This document shows, in pieces, positions 24,537-31,739 of a stretch of 32,751 nt of DNA. The position numbers and the translations under genes were made by a program. Positions within the stretch are counted from its first letter, which is position 1. Each line of letters begins with the position of its first letter. The notes beneath the pieces are model-generated. The model did not search any database, had not been told where the DNA came from, and worked only from the letters and a program-made list of their open reading frames with translations. Source of the DNA: Streptomyces minutiscleroticus (lineage in GTDB: Bacteria > Actinomycetota > Actinomycetes > Streptomycetales > Streptomycetaceae); the NCBI RefSeq assembly GCF_014650875.1, contig NZ_BMVU01000065.1, positions 1-32,751 on the forward strand, read 5' to 3'.

Positions 24537-26301
24537 TCAGTGGCTTGACCGCGAGGTTCGGTCCGGGGCGGGGCTGTCGTCCGTCAGCTGCCTTCGCACC
24601 TCTTGCCGCCAGTGCGGGTCCTGGCGCAGGTGGAGGATCCAGCCGAGTGACTCCTGGGGCGGCCGGGTGAGCGCGTCGGCCAGGGCGAGCGCTGCCTCCG
24701 CACGATCCTGCCAGGCCAGAACTTCCTGGTGGTCGATCAGCGGTCGTCCCTCGGCGTCCCGCAGCGGACCCCGCGCCGCCTCGGCCTCTGCGACTGTGCG
24801 GCGCAGCCGCAGACCGAGCCCGGAATCATCCGTGAAGTCGGGGCCTGCCTCCTGCCCCACCTGTGGCAGTACGTCAGCGATCTCGCCGTAGCCGTCGAGG
24901 CCGGTCTCGGCGGCCAGGCTTGCCGTCTGCGCGGCGAGAACGCGACGCAGGCGAACGGGTGGTGCCGCGTCGACCAGGGAGGACAGCGTGTTCGGCACGG
25001 GCACCGGGCGACGGCCGTCCGGAAGGACGGGAAGCAGGTGCGCGCTGTCGAGTTCCCCCGTCAGGGCGTCCGGTGGCAGGTCGATGCCGAAGTGGAGGAA
25101 GACCGCGTCGCGCACCTCCCGCAGCTTCGTCCGCTGCTGTGCAGGTGTGGGCCGTTCCGGCCCCGGCGGCAGCAGGAGGCCCCCGCCCCGATGCCGCAGC
25201 GCCGATTCGTCGTGCGGCGGCAGCCCGGGGACGATCTCGAACGGGTCGCGCTCGCCGTCCAGCCGGAAGGCGCGCCCGGTGTCATAGACCGTGACCAGTT
25301 CGCCGTGGTCGAAGAAGGACATCGTGGTGGTGCCGTGGAAGAAGCCGACGGCCACCGCGCGGGTGCCGTGGGAGACACGACGCAGGACCTCGCTCCGTAC
25401 GCCCTGGCGGTGTCCTTCCTCGATCCCGAACGCCCACTCGCCGCGGACACCCACACGGACCACCGGGAAAAGCCCCGCGCGGTTCTGCGTCATGTCCGTA
25501 CGCGCCTCCGCGTGTGCCTGCTGCCGTGACCGCCGGTGCCGGGTGGCGGGCAGCGCCCCGTATCGGCGCAGCAGTTCGCCCTCGTCCACAGCGTGTACGA
25601 AGACGAGGCAGAACGCGTCGTACCCGCTTGCCCACATGTCCTCCGCCGCGGCATCGCCGGACGTGTCGTGCGGCGAGGTCACGGCCGGCGGCGGGACAGC
25701 GGCCGCCAGATCGAGCACGGACCGGGGCGCCGGGCGCGGCTCGTGGACCCTTTCCCACAGCAGCATCTCCTGCTCGACGATCGGTACATGACGTCCGTCC
25801 AGCTCCAGGACGCTTCCGTGCTCCAGACAGTCCGCGAGCCCCTGCAGGAGAGCAGCAAGGCCCGGCCACTGCCCGAACTCCGTCCCCTCGCCCTTGATGT
25901 GCACCCCCACCGCCCCGAACGACTCGCCTTCGCGGCAGTCCAGGACGAGCGCATCCGTGCGGCCGCTGCGGGCGAGGGTGACGTACTGATGGTGCCAGTA
26001 GCCCTCGAACGGCATCTCCTCACCGTGCCTGCCCCACACCTCGCGGCGCATCCGGTCGTCCTTCACGAGCGAGGCGAGGGACAGCGGCTCGTAGCCGGGA
26101 AAGGTGAAGCTCCCCTCGCCGAGGAGGGCACCGTCGTGCTGCCGCAAGGACGCGACCAGCTCAGCGGGGAACTCCACCCCCAGCTCGGCGGCCGCAGCAC
26201 GGGTGGCCTCCTGCGAGGCCCCCGGACGCGGGGAGGCGAGCGTGCGCGGCGAGCCAGGAATCGATCCGCCGCCAGGAATCCGCCACGGGAGTCACGGTCA
26301 T
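24537..26301 (-). CDS. SMI1/KNR4-family protein, N-terminus in a shifted frame
   Basis: The main open frame (GTG at 26177 to 24537) gives 546 residues: an SMI1/KNR4 fold (EFPAELVASLRQHDGALL, MPFEGYWHHQYVTLA) followed by a long region of unknown function. The expected family N-terminus (MTVTPVADSWRRIDSWLAAH) is encoded just upstream from an ATG at 26301 but in another frame. Removing one base from the plus-strand C5 run at 26219-26223 joins the two as LPASGASQEATRAAAAELGV and gives 587 residues. So the gene is either frameshifted by a sequencing error or truly truncated to the GTG start. SMI1/KNR4 (SUKH superfamily) proteins often act as immunity or regulatory scaffold proteins; no toxin gene is adjacent. 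Role unknown. Confidence 0.75.
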
Positions 26302-26858
26302 GGGCCGATGATGGCATTCCCCTCTGACACTCACCGGCGCGCCAGCGTGCACGAGGGCGCGCGCCCGGGACCGCGCTCCCGGCCGGCGTGACCCATCGCG
26401 GGAAGGGGGCGTTGGAGCAAGCGTCGCGTGTCGGGACCCCGTCCGAGCTCATACGGGTGCGCGACCAGCGAGGGCCTGAAGCGGCGCATGCCTTGGGCCC
26501 TCGCCTTTCACCCCCTTCCCTTACGGTGCGGAAACGGCTGCCTTCCTGCCCGGCCGCACCTCTTCCCACCCTCGTGACCAGCGCCTGTCCACTCGTGGCC
26601 GACGGCGAGCAGACGGGCGGGCTCAGGCGACGAGTGCGCGGCACATGGTGGGACAGCAGCCGCACTCGCGGCCGCTCGGTGTCGAGGCGGGCCGCCGTTC
26701 ATTGTCGGCGCATGACAAGCCGACCGAGACTCGGCCCTTCACCACCCGTCCGAGCAAGAAAAGAGGATCTTGGAGAAGTCCTGCGGGCAACTCACCGTTT
26801 CCGCACTCCGCTTGGCCGGTCGGTCTCAGTGGGACACTTGCGTTTTCGGGGCCCGAGA
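26302..26858. other. about 560 bp without a gene, upstream of peptide gene 1
   Basis: No frame here shows a domain or a good ribosome-binding site. The right-hand part becomes less GC-rich and shares patchy similarity with the sequence upstream of the second peptide gene (for example GTTT...CCG blocks near 26805 and 30565). It probably contains the promoter of peptide gene 1. Confidence 0.45.
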
Positions 26859-26867
26859 GGTGCACTG
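26859..26867 (+). promoter_or_regulatory. conserved box GGTGCACTG upstream of peptide gene 1
   Basis: GGTGCACTG contains the palindrome GTGCAC and recurs exactly at 30636-30644 upstream of the second peptide gene. The distance to the start codon is almost the same (44 and 43 bases). It may be a regulator-binding site or part of the promoter/5' leader; it could also simply be preserved from the duplication. Confidence 0.45.
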
Positions 26868-26911
26868 GAAGGGAGGGAAAATACCATTTCTCCCGGAAAG
26901 AGGTCGATGTC

Positions 26912-27097
26912 ATGACCATCGCCGAACAAAAGGTCCAGGACGTCGCGGACGTCAACATCGACATCGAAGCGGAACTGAGCCCTCCCGAGGCTGACGGCGT
27001 CTTCCGCGACTCCCGCCAGTGCGCGGCCCTCGCGCTCGCGGGCGGCTCCGGCAGCGTGCTGCTGTCACCTCCCACCCCGCGACCGAAGAAGAGCTGA
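26912..27097 (+). CDS. putative secreted-peptide/RiPP precursor, copy 1
   Basis: A 61-residue peptide with an acidic N-terminal half (VQDVADVNIDIEAEL), then EADGVFRDSRQC, a double-glycine motif in LALAGG (Gly44-Gly45) and a 16-residue tail SGSVLLSPPTPRPKKS. The acidic leader, GG step and short cationic tail resemble a ribosomally made, exported and possibly modified peptide. A paralogue with 42 of 59 aligned residues identical (31 of the last 36) lies at 30688. A GGAAAGAGG ribosome-binding site precedes the ATG. No lanthipeptide, radical-SAM, cyclodehydratase or GG-protease gene is recognisable in the window, so processing would have to come from elsewhere. I do not recognise a named family. 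Confidence 0.75.
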   Translation: MTIAEQKVQDVADVNIDIEAELSPPEADGVFRDSRQCAALALAGGSGSVLLSPPTPRPKKS

Positions 27098-27203
27098 CAA
27101 AGGTTTTCGAACCAACCGTGGGGCGCTTGAGGCCCCTCGACGAGCACCCTGCGGGAACGCACCTCTGACACGGTCCCCGGACCGTGCGACCACAGCCCCT
27201 GCC

Positions 27204-27390
27204 GTGCCGCTGCCGGGCCGACCGTCGAAGGTCGACCCGGCCGACTACCGTGAGCATCACGCGGCGGAGTACGGCACCGACCGTCTCAAAGGGCACCGCG
27301 CCGTGGTGACACGCCACGACGGACTCGTGGTCCGCCACGGGGCGGCCGTCCCCGTCGCAGCCGTCGACGAGCGGCTGCGGCCGCTCACAC
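27204..27390 (+). pseudogene. IS5-type transposase C-terminal remnant
   Basis: A short frame reads GRPSKVDPADYREHHAAEYG, then TDRLKGHRAVVTRHDGLVVR and AAVPVAAVDERLRPL. It matches, with substitutions, the C-terminal part of IS5-group transposases as recalled (YRxRHAVECGINRLK, RAVATRYDKLAVR, VHIAAINxWL). The catalytic Glu of the ECG step is retained but the Cys has become Tyr, and no DDE aspartates or terminal repeats are present. It lies about 100 bases after peptide gene 1 and runs into the 3' end of the GNAT gene on the other strand. Confidence 0.6.
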
Positions 27391-27885
27391 AGCGCGCTCC
27401 ATACAGACCAGCCGGTCCCGCTCGTCCCATGACTCGGTGACGGTGAATCCGAGCCGCTCGTACAGGGCTATCGCGCCTGCCCGCCACCTCCACACCGACA
27501 ACCGCACCGCACTGACGCCGCTTTCCGCAGCATGCGCGAGGGCGGCACCGACCAGGCCGGACGCGACACCCGACCCACGGAACGCCGGGGCCGTCCAGAG
27601 CCTCTTGAGTTCGGATCGTCCGTTGACGGGGGCGGTCACCACCAGGCAGCCCACCGCGGTGTCCCCGCTCAGCGCCAGCAGCACGACATCATCGGCGAAC
27701 GCGACCCGTGGATCCAGGATCTCTGCCCGGTAGCGGTTCGGCAGCTCGTCCACACCGGCGACGGTCTCGCCTTTCTCGGCCTGTGTCTGCAGGTGGTAGG
27801 CCTCCAGCAGCTCGGCCGGCCCATTCCGGGCGGAAGAGCCCCGGCCCGGCCAGCGGACGACGGCGACCTCGCGGTGATCAGTCAT
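27385..27885 (-). CDS. GNAT-family N-acetyltransferase
   Basis: A 166-residue single-domain GNAT acetyltransferase. The acetyl-CoA pyrophosphate-binding loop reads LWTAPAFRGSGVASGLVGAA (R-G-x-G-x-A form), followed by AVRLSVWRWRAGAIALYERL and GFTVTES, the usual motif B. Substrate cannot be told from sequence. The ATG at 27885 has an AAAGGA ribosome-binding site (plus-strand 27891-27896). The left end of the IS200/IS605 element begins only about 20 bases upstream of this start, so the element has displaced whatever promoter the gene had. It lies between the two peptide genes, and a role in modifying them is possible but purely contextual. Confidence 0.85.
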   Translation of the reverse strand: MTDHREVAVVRWPGRGSSARNGPAELLEAYHLQTQAEKGETVAGVDELPNRYRAEILDPRVAFADDVVLLALSGDTAVGCLVVTAPVNGRSELKRLWTAPAFRGSGVASGLVGAALAHAAESGVSAVRLSVWRWRAGAIALYERLGFTVTESWDERDRLVCMERAV

Positions 27886-27904
27886 CGGATTCCTTTCGTG
27901 GATA

Positions 27905-27924
27905 CCCCCGGCTTCAGCCGGGGG
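27905..27924. repeat. left-end hairpin of the IS200/IS605 element
   Basis: CCCCCGGC and GCCGGGGG flank a TTCA loop, a perfect subterminal hairpin of the kind that TnpA recognises. It lies about 20 bases upstream of the GNAT start codon. Confidence 0.7.
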
Positions 27925-28039
27925 AGGAAACGAAACACCTGCGGAGCAGGGCGGAAAGCGGGGTTTCGCCGCCGGGGCGAAAGACCGTGCTCTGACCCGC
28001 AGGTTTGGCCTTCAATCGTCATCCCGCTAGCTTGTGGGT

Positions 28040-29236
28040 ATGGCCACGGCGCAGGTGAAGCGGGCCTTTCGGTACCGCTTCCATCCCACGGACGAGCAGG
28101 CGGCGGAGTTGTCGCGCACGTTCGGCTGCGTCCGCAAGGTCTACAACCTGGCGCTGGCCGCCCGCACCGAGGCGTGGGCGCGACAGGAGCGGGTGAATTA
28201 CAACGCGACGTCGGCGATGCTGACGGCGTGGAAGAAGACCGAGGAACTGGCGTTTCTCAACGAGGTGTCCTCGGTGCCGCTGCAGCAGGCCTTGCGGCAT
28301 CTGCAGACGGCGTTCACGCACTTCTTCGGCAAGCGGGCGCGGTATCCGCGGTTCACGTCGAAGAAGAGGTCGCGCAGGTCGGCGGAGTACACCGCCCGTG
28401 CGTTCCGGTTCCGGGACGGAAAGCTGACCCTGGCGAAGACGGCGCAGCCGCTGGCCATCGTCTGGTCGCGCCCGCTGCCCGCGGGGGCGAAGCCGTCCAC
28501 GGTGACCGTGTCGCAGGACGCGGCGGGCCGCTGGTTCGTCTCGCTGCTGTGCGAGGACCCCTGCGTCCAGCCGCTGCCCGCCACCGACACGTGCGTGGGT
28601 GTCGACGTCGGACTCGATCACCTGCTGACCCTGTCCACGGGTGAGAAGGTCGCCAATCCCCGGCACGAGCGCCGCGACCGGGCCCGGCTGGCCAGGGCCC
28701 AGCGCAACCTGGCCCGCAAGGCCAGGGGCGACGGCGCCAACCGGGCCAAGGCGCGGCGGAAGGTCGCCAAGGTCTACGCCCGCATCGTCGACCGCCGGCG
28801 CGATCATCTGCACCAGCTGACCACTCGGCTCGTTCGTGACAACCAAACGATCGTGATCGAGGACCTCGCTGTTCGGAACCTGGTGAAGAACCACACCCTG
28901 GCCCGTGCGATCAGTGATGCGGCCTGGGCGGAGTTCCGCCGCATGCTGGAGTACAAGGCCGCCTGGTACGGCCGCGACGTGATCGCGGTCGACCGCTTCT
29001 TCCCCTCCTCCAAACTCTGCTCCGCCTGCGGCACCATGCAGAACACCATGCCGCTGAGCGTTCGCGAGTGGGTGTGCGGGTGCGGGGCGGTGCACGACCG
29101 GGACGTGAACGCGGCGAAGAACATTCTGGCCGTCGGGCTGACGGCGTCCGTCTGTGGAGCTGGTGTAAGACCTCAACGGAGCACTCCGGGCGGGCGGTCG
29201 GCGACGAAGCAGAAACCCCTGCGGCGCGAGCCGTAG
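28040..29236 (+). CDS. tnpB: TnpB, RNA-guided endonuclease of an IS200/IS605 element
   Basis: A 398-residue TnpB (OrfB), ancestor-type relative of Cas12. The RuvC active site is complete: Asp189 in VGVDVGLDHLL, Glu274 in IVIEDLAVRNL, and Asp355 in HDRDVNAAKNIL. The zinc finger is SSKLCSACG (Cys327, Cys330) with WVCGCG (Cys346, Cys348). The N-terminal wedge-like start FRYRFHPTDEQAAEL and FGCVRKVYNLAL are typical. Length is normal with no frameshift, so the protein should be functional. An in-frame GTG six bases upstream (28034) is an alternative start. Its omega RNA is expected to overlap the 3' end of this gene and the right-end hairpin. No tnpA accompanies it. Confidence 0.93.
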   Translation: MATAQVKRAFRYRFHPTDEQAAELSRTFGCVRKVYNLALAARTEAWARQERVNYNATSAMLTAWKKTEELAFLNEVSSVPLQQALRHLQTAFTHFFGKRARYPRFTSKKRSRRSAEYTARAFRFRDGKLTLAKTAQPLAIVWSRPLPAGAKPSTVTVSQDAAGRWFVSLLCEDPCVQPLPATDTCVGVDVGLDHLLTLSTGEKVANPRHERRDRARLARAQRNLARKARGDGANRAKARRKVAKVYARIVDRRRDHLHQLTTRLVRDNQTIVIEDLAVRNLVKNHTLARAISDAAWAEFRRMLEYKAAWYGRDVIAVDRFFPSSKLCSACGTMQNTMPLSVREWVCGCGAVHDRDVNAAKNILAVGLTASVCGAGVRPQRSTPGGRSATKQKPLRREP

Positions 29237-29271
29237 GAATCCCCCTCCCCTCAGGAGGGGGAGAAAGTCAA
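29130..29271 (+). ncRNA. predicted omega RNA (reRNA) scaffold of TnpB
   Basis: In characterised IS200/IS605 elements the guide RNA scaffold spans the end of tnpB and the right end, and the guide is the flanking DNA just past the element. By that rule the scaffold would end at TCAA (29271) and include the hairpin at 29241-29261, and the guide would start at 29272. The 5' limit given is approximate; the RNA is inferred from family knowledge and not from a promoter. Confidence 0.45.
29241..29261. repeat. right-end hairpin of the IS200/IS605 element
   Basis: CCCCCTCC (29241-29248) pairs perfectly with GGAGGGGG (29254-29261) around loop CCTCA. It lies just after the tnpB stop and 6 bases before the TCAA end, the expected position for the right-end structure. 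Confidence 0.7.
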
Positions 29272-30635
29272 GACGTCAGCATCACATGAGGCATGCCAGG
29301 GCCTGAACGAGTGTCCTGATCCACTCCCGCTACGCGCCTGGGTCACTGCCTCGTCCATGACTCCGTGGGCCTTCGGGACGTGCGCAAGGATCGGCGTGCC
29401 ACGGCGCATCGGAGTGCCCTGCCCGAGAACCGGGCCGCTCCCCGCGCACCCCGGCCCTGCTCACCGGGAACGCCCTGCCAAGCCACTCAGGGCGTCGATC
29501 GACACGCCGGTGCGGCGGCCGTCCAGCCGGCCGACAGTGGCAGGACGCCCACGCCGCACCCGCCGCCCCGACGGCAAAGCGTCCTTCCTGCGCTGCAACC
29601 GCGTCCTCGCGCACCGGCGGCCGACGCGGTCGGTGCGCTCGGAGGAGTTCGCCCCACCTGGACGGCCGCCGGTGCGTCATCACCGGCGCACTCCAGGGAC
29701 TCGCCGGTGTCGCAGCCGTTCTCGTACCCCTGACCAGCGGGCAGGGCGCCTGGCGTCCTGTCGCAGGCGACCTCGTCGCCGTCCGACATGAGGGCGCCCC
29801 GGGCGCGTGAGGTACCAACCTCATGGATCGGTATATCCGCGCCCATCATGTTTCGCGCTATTGGAGGAGAGGGACACGATATGCGTCAGCGGTCCTGAAG
29901 GAGACTGCGCCATTGCCCTACGGGGCGCGCCACTGCGGCCGACGGTAGTGGAAAGCCGGCCCACAGGACAGCATTCTCGAGGAGAAGGTGAGGGTGACGG
30001 CCTGACGCTGAACACAGCGATGTCCGGATGCCCGGTACGACCGAAGAAAAGGCTGTACCGGGCATCTGCCAATGCAGTTCAGCGTTTTCCGAGGAATAGG
30101 GTTTACCGCTTTTTATTCGCCCCGTGTGGACACGAGGACCGTGCGCATGTTCCTTGATGCCAGGCGGGTGCCCTGCAAGCCTGCGCTCATCGTCCGGCAC
30201 ATGGCCGGACGTCCGCGGTCGGCGGCCGAGAGCCGGCATGAGGCGGGGCCGCGCATGTGCAGCAGCCGGGCCGTACGCCCGTACGGTTGACGCCACTTGG
30301 CCCTGCCTCACGAGTGGTCAGCACTCCATCGACCGGACGTCGGCCGTATGGCCGATGCCCGCAGCGCTGTGCGTGCATCAGGCGCTGCGGCGACCGACTC
30401 GGCAGCGCCTGACATCGCCCGGCGCCCTCGTTTTCCGCTGTCGGGCGTTCCCGTCGCCGAGCGGTTTTCGGAAACGCCGGTGACGGGCTCGCATGCAGGA
30501 TCACACGGTTGCAGGACGACCCCTGACGGAACCCTGCTATCAGATACACCAGGAGAATGCAGTGCGTTTACCGAGCTTCCGGTCCGCCTGGCGGACGGGC
30601 ACCAAGTGATCCTTTTGCGCCCCCGGGATTCATAA
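29272..30635. other. about 1.36 kb without a convincing gene
   Basis: Between the TnpB element and the box of peptide gene 2. Open frames are short or Arg/Pro-rich and show no domain. Noted: an excellent ribosome-binding site (GGAGGAGAGG, about 29863) in front of a five-codon frame MRQRS at 29881; a strong 14-bp stem at 30025-30068; and a 45-residue frame from 30020 (MSGCPVRPKKRLYR...) that overlaps that stem. Base composition is more mixed than in the core genes, consistent with decayed or transferred DNA. Confidence 0.4.
30025..30068. repeat. strong stem-loop, 14-bp arms
   Basis: CGGATGCCCGGTAC (30025-30038) pairs with GTACCGGGCATCTG (30055-30068) with 13 Watson-Crick pairs and one G-T pair; the loop is 16 bases and A-rich (CCGAAGAAAAGG). 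It could be a terminator, a regulatory leader structure or a relic of a mobile element end. No T-run follows. Confidence 0.6.
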
Positions 30636-30644
30636 GGTGCACTG
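30636..30644 (+). promoter_or_regulatory. conserved box GGTGCACTG upstream of peptide gene 2
   Basis: Exact copy of the box at 26859-26867, 43 bases before the ATG of peptide gene 2. CATAAG just upstream (30631-30636) could be a -10 element here; the other copy reads differently at that spot. Confidence 0.45.
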
Positions 30645-30687
30645 CGACATGGAGAACAACCCGTTCGTCCAGAAAAGAGGAGATATC

Positions 30688-30867
30688 ATGGCTGCTTCGG
30701 GGCAGATCGTCCAGGACGTCACGGACGTCGACATCGAGTCGGCACTGAACCCGGTCGAGGCCGACGGAGTCTTCCGTGACTCCCGCGAGTGCGGAGCCAT
30801 CGCGCTCGCGGGCGGCTGTGGCAGCGTGCTGCTGTCGCCACCCACCCCGCGGCCGAAGAAGAACTGA
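30688..30867 (+). CDS. putative secreted-peptide/RiPP precursor, copy 2
   Basis: A 59-residue paralogue of the peptide at 26912. It reads VQDVTDVDIESAL, EADGVFRDSREC, IALAGG (Gly42-Gly43) and the 16-residue tail CGSVLLSPPTPRPKKN. Compared with copy 1 it has a second cysteine at the first tail position and a two-residue deletion in the acidic half. The AAAAGAGGAG ribosome-binding site supports the ATG at 30688; an in-frame ATG at 30650 would add 13 residues that are absent from copy 1. Sequence similarity to copy 1 continues roughly 60 bases past the stop. Candidate precursor of a cleaved, perhaps modified, peptide; function unknown and no maturation gene adjacent. Confidence 0.75.
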   Translation: MAASGQIVQDVTDVDIESALNPVEADGVFRDSRECGAIALAGGCGSVLLSPPTPRPKKN

Positions 30868-31275
30868 CCAGCATTTCCGACCCAGCAGCCGAGCACTTCG
30901 GCCCACTGACGGGCAGCGTGCGAGCACGTCCTCCGAACCCTTCGGTTGGAGATCGGCTGCGTCGTTGCAGTTCGGGGCGGTGGCCGGGTAGCGGCTCGCG
31001 CCGGCATTCGTCCGACTCCGGTCCGTCATCGCCCCTGCCTGCCCCGCCGTCTGCATCAGGCCCCGCAGACGGGCGATCACACTCTCGCTTCGTCCGTGGG
31101 ATCTCACACCACTTGTTGTTCGAAGACGACACCGCCCGGTGCCGGCACGCAGTGCTGCCGCCGGACGGTGACGCTGTTCGGGACCTTGAGGTGGAATGAT
31201 CATCGCGCTTCTCGTGGCGCGAGGGCGCCGATGCCGCGCTTATCCATACTTCGCATCGAAGGGGTCGGGTCCGTC
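30868..31275. other. 408 bp without a recognisable gene
   Basis: The first 60 or so bases resemble the sequence after peptide gene 1. The remainder has open frames with no domain. An AT-richer patch around 31100-31130 (TTGTTGTTCGAAGACGAC) could hold the promoter of the following SUKH-like gene. Confidence 0.4.
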
Positions 31276-31725
31276 ATGGGCGAATGGTCGCCGGAGGTGC
31301 TCGAGGTCCTGGAGGCTTCGGGGTGGACGGCGGGCAGGCGGGTCGACACGGCCGGGTGGCGGTCCACGTTCGAAGCGGTCGGCATCGTCATGCACGACGC
31401 CGCGGAGACGTTTCTCCAGGAGTTCGGGGGGCTGACCGTGCCCTTCAGGGGGCCGGGGATCAACCGCGCCCGGGAACCATTCGCACTGGACCCGGAGCCG
31501 GCTGCGGGCGAGGACGACCGGTTCTCCGAGTGGAGCGAGGTTCTGGGGAGGCGTCTCTTCCCGCTCGGCGAGCTCGATCACGGCCGGTTCTTCCTGGGGA
31601 TCGACGAGGACAGTGAGATCTGCCTCGTCGAGACCTGGGTCGCCACCTTCGGGCCGATGCCGCACGCCCTCGCCCATCTGATCCTCGGCGTGATGCCCCG
31701 CAGGGTCGACGACGAACACATGTAG
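31276..31725 (+). CDS. SUKH-3-like immunity-family protein
   Basis: A 149-residue protein resembling the SUKH-3 group of the SMI1/KNR4 superfamily. It begins MGEWSPEVLEVLEASGWTAG, then AAETFLQEFGGLTVPF, LGRRLFPLGELDHGRFFLGI, DEDSEICLVETWVATFG and a short C-terminal helix. Members are best known as immunity proteins of polymorphic toxin systems, binding the toxin in the cytoplasm. No toxin, WXG100 or secretion gene is adjacent, so it may be an orphan or part of a decayed locus. The ATG at 31276 begins the conserved domain; the ribosome-binding site (GAAGGGG) is rather far upstream. An ISL3-type transposase scar follows. Confidence 0.8.
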   Translation: MGEWSPEVLEVLEASGWTAGRRVDTAGWRSTFEAVGIVMHDAAETFLQEFGGLTVPFRGPGINRAREPFALDPEPAAGEDDRFSEWSEVLGRRLFPLGELDHGRFFLGIDEDSEICLVETWVATFGPMPHALAHLILGVMPRRVDDEHM

Positions 31726-31739
31726 TCGGACCAGGCCCG

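Larger units (their letters stand above)
27905..29271 (+). mobile_element. TnpB-only IS200/IS605-family element
   Basis: The element is bounded by subterminal hairpins. The left end is an 8-9-bp perfect stem at 27905-27924 with a TTCA loop. The right end is an 8-bp stem, 29241-29248 with 29254-29261, loop CCTCA, followed by TCAA at 29268-29271, the type of 3' cleavage site used in this family. Inside is a single intact tnpB; no tnpA (Y1 transposase) is present, so mobility would need TnpA in trans. Exact ends are inferred from the hairpins. Confidence 0.75.

Noticed and set aside
27385..29236. GNAT and TnpB as dedicated maturation enzymes of the peptide pair
   Set aside because: TnpB is a nuclease of a separate mobile element, and the GNAT lies on the opposite strand behind an IS scar; position alone does not support a biosynthetic role.
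29807..30157. Possible third copy of the small peptide (frame with DCAIALRGAP and PVRPKKRLYR)
   Set aside because: The resemblance is limited to a few residues, order and spacing differ, and the conserved DNA flanks of the two real copies are absent.
30297..30635. A 112-residue plus-strand frame just before peptide gene 2
   Set aside because: No domain, no ribosome-binding site, and composition typical of chance frames; it also runs into the likely promoter.
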